NCBI GenBank assembly: GCA_020027205.1
Contig: JAHRAQ010000003.1
Location: forward strand, 1 to 64,000
Direction of reading: 5' to 3'
Origin: Nitrospirales bacterium
Lineage (GTDB): Bacteria; Nitrospirota; Nitrospiria; Nitrospirales; UBA8639
DNA: 64,000 bases
Both the position numbers and the translations under genes were made by a program. Positions within the stretch are counted from its first letter, which is position 1; the number at the start of each line of letters is the position of its first letter. Below, piece by piece: positions 61,146 to 64,000 of the stretch. The notes below the pieces were generated by a model. That model did not search any database and was not told where the DNA came from. It worked only from the letters and a program-made list of their open reading frames with translations.

Positions 61146-62429
61146 TTACAGCCGCTTGCACGCCTCGCGCGCGGCGCGGACGGTGCGGTCAATCTCCGCC
61201 GCCGTGTGCGCGGTGGAGACAAAGGCGGCTTCGAATTGGGACGGCGCAAAGTATGACCCGCGTTGCAACATGCCGTGGAAAAATTTGGCATACCGTGTTG
61301 TGTCCGACCGTTTCGCCGAAGCGTAATCCACCACCGGCCCGTCCGTAAAAAATCCCCCCAGCAGCGACCCGACCCGTGTTTGATAAAACGGCACGTTGGC
61401 CCGCCGGGCCGCCTGCGCCAGGCCCTCGGCCAGTTGCGCGCCGCGCCGTTCAAGGCAGTCATACACCCCCGGCGCCTTGAGTCGCTTCAACGTTTCGATG
61501 CCGGCGGTCACGGCCAGCGGATTGCCGGACAGCGTTCCGGCCTGATAGACCGGCCCGGCCGGCGCCACCAGTTCCATTATCTCCCGCGCCCCGCCGTACG
61601 CGCCGACCGGCAAACCGCCGCCGATGATTTTTCCCAGGCACGTCAGATCGGGACGAATGCCATAGACCGTCTGCGCGCCGCCGTAGGCCACGCGAAAACC
61701 GGAAATCACCTCGTCGAAAATCAGGAGGATGCCGTGTTGCCGTGTCAGTGCGCGCAGGTGCCGAAGAAACGCGTGGCGGGGCGCGACGACGCCCATGTTG
61801 CCCGCGATGGGTTCGACAATGACGCAGGCCAGTTTCCGCCAATGTGTTCGAATCAGGCGACGCACCGCGTCGATGTCGTTGAACGGCGCGGTGAGGGTGT
61901 GACCGGCCGCGGCCCTGGGCACGCCGGGACTGTCGGGCAGGCCCAGCGTCGCGGCGCCGGACCCGGCCTTGACCAGCAGGGAATCGGCGTGGCCGTGGTA
62001 GCAGCCTTCGAATTTCAGAATGGCGTCCCGCTTGGTAAATCCCCGCGCCACGCGGATGGCGGACATCACGGCTTCGGTGCCGGAACTCACGAGCCGCACC
62101 TGTTCCATGGACGGCAGCGCCGCGCACAACATGGTCGCCAACTTCAGTTCCTGTTCGGTCGGCGCGCCGTAACTGGTCCCCCGGCTCGCGGCCCGCTGAA
62201 TCGCCTTCACCACTGCGGGATGGGCATGGCCCAGAATCATCGGCCCCCACGACGCCACGTAATCGAGATACGTGTTGCCGTCCGCGTCGGTCACCGTGGC
62301 ACCGCGCGCCCGCGTGATAAACAACGGATGCCCGCCCACCGAGCGAAACGCGCGCACCGGACTATTCACCCCACCGGGCATCACGCGCCGTGACCGGCGA
62401 AACAGATTTTTCGATGTTGCGATTTTCAC
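61146..62429 (-). CDS. hemL: Glutamate-1-semialdehyde 2,1-aminomutase
   Basis: The 427-residue PLP enzyme makes 5-aminolevulinate for heme, siroheme and cobalamin through the C5 pathway. Motifs: MPGGVNSPVRAFRSVGGHPL, YVASWGPMILGHAHPAVV, LLIFDEVISGFRVAYGGAQ, and the PLP lysine in TCLGKIIGGGLPVGAYGG. The frame runs on to 62471; GTG at 62429 gives the usual N-terminus, about 17 residues before MPGG. No other heme gene adjoins. Confidence 0.95.
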   Translation of the reverse strand: MKIATSKNLFRRSRRVMPGGVNSPVRAFRSVGGHPLFITRARGATVTDADGNTYLDYVASWGPMILGHAHPAVVKAIQRAASRGTSYGAPTEQELKLATMLCAALPSMEQVRLVSSGTEAVMSAIRVARGFTKRDAILKFEGCYHGHADSLLVKAGSGAATLGLPDSPGVPRAAAGHTLTAPFNDIDAVRRLIRTHWRKLACVIVEPIAGNMGVVAPRHAFLRHLRALTRQHGILLIFDEVISGFRVAYGGAQTVYGIRPDLTCLGKIIGGGLPVGAYGGAREIMELVAPAGPVYQAGTLSGNPLAVTAGIETLKRLKAPGVYDCLERRGAQLAEGLAQAARRANVPFYQTRVGSLLGGFFTDGPVVDYASAKRSDTTRYAKFFHGMLQRGSYFAPSQFEAAFVSTAHTAAEIDRTVRAAREACKRL

Positions 62430-62487
62430 CGATGGTTTCCGCGTTTGCCCGTCCCGCACATTTAATATCACTTAACAGACGACGCGC

Positions 62488-62697
62488 CTAATCGCTGTAA
62501 CGCTTGCCCTCTTCCCCCGACCAGTGCACGATGCCGGTTTCCTGCGATTCCCATAACGCTTCCTGTTCCTGCACGGCCAAGTCGACTTCCTTCTGCCTGG
62601 CCTCCGCATCCGCCCCGGAGACCCGCTCGCGGGTGGACACCCATCCCGGCGGTTTGTGTCCCCTGGGAATATCTTTTCGAAGTACGTTAATCGGCAC
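62488..62697 (-). CDS. Small hypothetical protein (69 aa)
   Basis: From a GTG with GGAAGG eight bases upstream, the frame gives PINVLRKDIPRGHKPPGWVS, then ARQKEVDLAVQEQEALWESQ and a C-terminal GIVHWSGEEGKRYSD. It is charged, soluble and contains a probable helix. The longer frame to 62988 runs antisense-like through the end of the methyltransferase gene and is not credible. It lies between two minus-strand genes and may be co-transcribed with hemL. No family is recognised. Confidence 0.6.
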   Translation of the reverse strand: MPINVLRKDIPRGHKPPGWVSTRERVSGADAEARQKEVDLAVQEQEALWESQETGIVHWSGEEGKRYSD

Positions 62698-62759
62698 CTG
62701 ACTGTTCCTTCCCGTTCCACCGGGCACAACGTCCCTGCCCGGATTCGCAAACAGTGAGT

Positions 62760-63521
62760 TCAAGGCTTGTGACTTGTCAAGGGATGCTGCACGCGATACG
62801 CATAAAGCGCCATGCTCGCGGCCACAACCGCGTTGAAGGATTCCACCGACGCCGTCATGGGAATGGCAAGCCGCATACCGGCGGAACGCCGAGGCAGACC
62901 CGGCCCTTCTTCGCCGACAAGAAGCCGAACATTCTCCGGCCATTGAAACGCGGGCAAACTTTCCCCGCGCGCGTGTAGCGTCACCCACGCGGCGGGTTCG
63001 GGCAACGCCCGGATCGAAGGCCCTTGCGCCAGTCGCACGTCAAACATCGTTCCGCTGGCGGCGCGCACGGCCCTGGGATGATACGGATGCGCCGACTCTT
63101 TCAACAGAATGACCCGGCCGACGCCCATCGCCGCCGCCGTCCGAATCAGCGCGCCCACGTTGGCCGGGTCGCCCAACGGACACAGGAGTTCCACGCCGCG
63201 CGGCGGCGTCGTAAAGTCCGCACGGGGAAACGGCGGAGCCGCACAGACCAGAATCGGCGCCCCCGTTCCAAAGAGATCAAGCGTGTGGAAAATTGTGTTG
63301 GACAGCGCGCAGGCCCGCACGTGGTCGGGCACCGCAAACGGCACGCGGCCCCCGGCGGGGTAAAGCAGTTCCAGACAACGCGCGGGATGCCGCACCAGCG
63401 TCTCGGCCACCGTCTTGTTCCCAAACACAAGACACTGCCGAAACCGCTCAATCCCGCGCACCTCCCGCAACGCCGCCCATCGCTTCACATGAGCATTGCG
63501 GGGGCTGGTCAGGGGGCGCAT
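62760..63521 (-). CDS. TrmH/SpoU-family RNA 2'-O-methyltransferase
   Basis: The 253-residue protein has an N-terminal substrate-binding part (SPRNAHVKRWAALREVRG, CLVFGNKTVAETLVRHPA) and a C-terminal SPOUT domain with the three motifs: GDPANVGALIRTAAAMGV, LLVGEEGPGLP, and IPMTASVESFNAVVAASMAL. It should methylate a ribose in rRNA or tRNA; the N-terminal part resembles the SpoU_sub_bind or RlmB-like type. ATG at 63521 is chosen. A TTG nine codons upstream is possible. Confidence 0.92.
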   Translation of the reverse strand: MRPLTSPRNAHVKRWAALREVRGIERFRQCLVFGNKTVAETLVRHPARCLELLYPAGGRVPFAVPDHVRACALSNTIFHTLDLFGTGAPILVCAAPPFPRADFTTPPRGVELLCPLGDPANVGALIRTAAAMGVGRVILLKESAHPYHPRAVRAASGTMFDVRLAQGPSIRALPEPAAWVTLHARGESLPAFQWPENVRLLVGEEGPGLPRRSAGMRLAIPMTASVESFNAVVAASMALYAYRVQHPLTSHKP

Positions 63522-63605
63522 GGGTGCATTTGAGGGCTGGAGTATCAAAAATGGAACCGTAGCGCGATAAACGGAGAATTGGTTTTATTTTCGGCTATTG
63601 TCCAA

Positions 63606-64000
63606 TCATGTATTTCTGAATATATTTTCGTTGTGGTATTTCAGGAATTCTTTTTTAGGGTAAAATTTGTCCGGCAACGAGATTTTCTTGTTGTGAAAGT
63701 TGACAAAATAATTCTTTAAAACCCCAGATATATCAGAATCCATAATATCGTTCGACACGACGACTTTGTAATCGGTTGATACCGTGATCAACCCCTTGTC
63801 AAATGCTTTGTCATGCAACGCATTCAAGCACAATCCGTTCCTGGGGTTTAGCCGTTCCTCGTTATTTTTACTCCACGGCACAATGTGACTGGCAATTAAT
63901 AGTTCAGGGAAAGAGAGACCAGTGATACAGCACTTTTGGTTGTAAGAAGAAAGAATTGCACTCCTGAAAAAATTTTGATTGACCCTGACCTTGAGAACTC
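63606..64000 (-). CDS. HNH restriction-type endonuclease, N-terminus outside the window
   Basis: The frame stays open from its stop to the window end. The visible part ends a nuclease: QKCCITGLSFPELLIASHIV is followed by PWSKNNEERLNPRNGLCLNA, with LHDKAFDKGLITV next. The zinc or histidine motif and the N-x-R-N-G-L-C-L-N-A-L-H-D segment are those of HNH endonucleases found as restriction genes. An annotator starting at the internal GTG (63881) would miss the catalytic part upstream. It is markedly AT-rich compared with its neighbours, indicating acquisition. Any partner methyltransferase would lie beyond the window. Confidence 0.82.
   Translation of the reverse strand, partial: VLKVRVNQNFFRSAILSSYNQKCCITGLSFPELLIASHIVPWSKNNEERLNPRNGLCLNALHDKAFDKGLITVSTDYKVVVSNDIMDSDISGVLKNYFVNFHNKKISLPDKFYPKKEFLKYHNENIFRNT

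Noticed and set aside
62697-62988. N-terminal part of the minus-strand frame 62488-62988
   Set aside because: It overlaps the well-supported SpoU methyltransferase gene in another frame, and only the last 69 codons have their own ribosome site and credible composition.

Overview
The window comes from a GC-rich bacterial chromosome and carries mostly housekeeping genes, with several AT-richer accessory patches. The gene content best fits the Nitrospirota or a metabolically similar lineage. The evidence is a complex I operon with two consecutive nuoM genes and no nuoE or nuoF, a zinc-ribbon protein with tandem PCP-reductase-like domains, a DsrE-TusA pair, and an archaeal-type Thi4 next to thiC. 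This placement is an inference from gene families; no rRNA or marker phylogeny is available in the window.

Layout. 0-4.3 kb: a TPR protein, then a converging three-gene unit (glutamate formiminotransferase, a NaChBac-like channel, a GT2-GtrA glycosyltransferase), then DsrE and TusA. 4.3-10 kb: a defence patch holding an antitoxin remnant, an orphan HicB, a DNA methyltransferase, McrC and McrB, and a solitary MNT nucleotidyltransferase. 10.1-23.7 kb: one minus-strand operon transcribed nuoA-B-C-D-G-I-J-K-L-M-M-N, with nuoH, nuoE and nuoF absent. 23.7-27.2 kb: dispersed repeats, a TPP riboswitch with terminator, thiC and thi4. 27.3-31.7 kb: a methyltransferase-HNH fusion, a TPR protein, a degenerate receiver, a TlpA-like protein and YgfZ. 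31.9-36 kb: an AT-richer island with a secreted coiled-coil protein, a PUA/EVE-like plus nuclease-like protein, two small membrane proteins and paired operator-like palindromes. 36-50 kb: mixed housekeeping and hypothetical genes (SnoaL-like, EamA, rhomboid, DHH, DUF899, Dus, Maf, DUF1761, PCP-reductase-like, Mrp, GpmA) and a trinucleotide-repeat tract of about 390 bp. 50.2-60.6 kb: one long plus-strand biosynthetic run, argD-argF-argG-argH-lipoprotein-B12/radical SAM-lysA-dapA-dapB. 60.8-64 kb: a small acidic protein, hemL, a small protein, a SpoU methyltransferase and an HNH nuclease cut by the window end.

How the genes work together. The complex I operon is the energetic centrepiece. With an additional antiporter-like subunit and no NADH-oxidising module, it looks built for a partner other than NADH, or for reverse electron flow. 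thiC and Thi4 make the two halves of thiamin under riboswitch control. The arg and lys/dap genes form a contiguous amino-acid block, and hemL feeds tetrapyrrole synthesis. The McrBC-methyltransferase cluster, the methyltransferase-HNH fusion, the PUA/EVE-nuclease-like protein and the terminal HNH protein indicate repeated acquisition of DNA-defence genes.

Intergenic regions are colonised by a small palindromic repeat, ATTCCCG-N-CGGGAAT, resembling Neisseria dRS3. It is often present as inverted pairs around a core ending in CATCCTTCTGTT, and a second related palindrome family (ATTCCGCGT/ACGCGGAAT) occurs beside it. No tRNA, rRNA, CRISPR array or complete insertion sequence was recognised.
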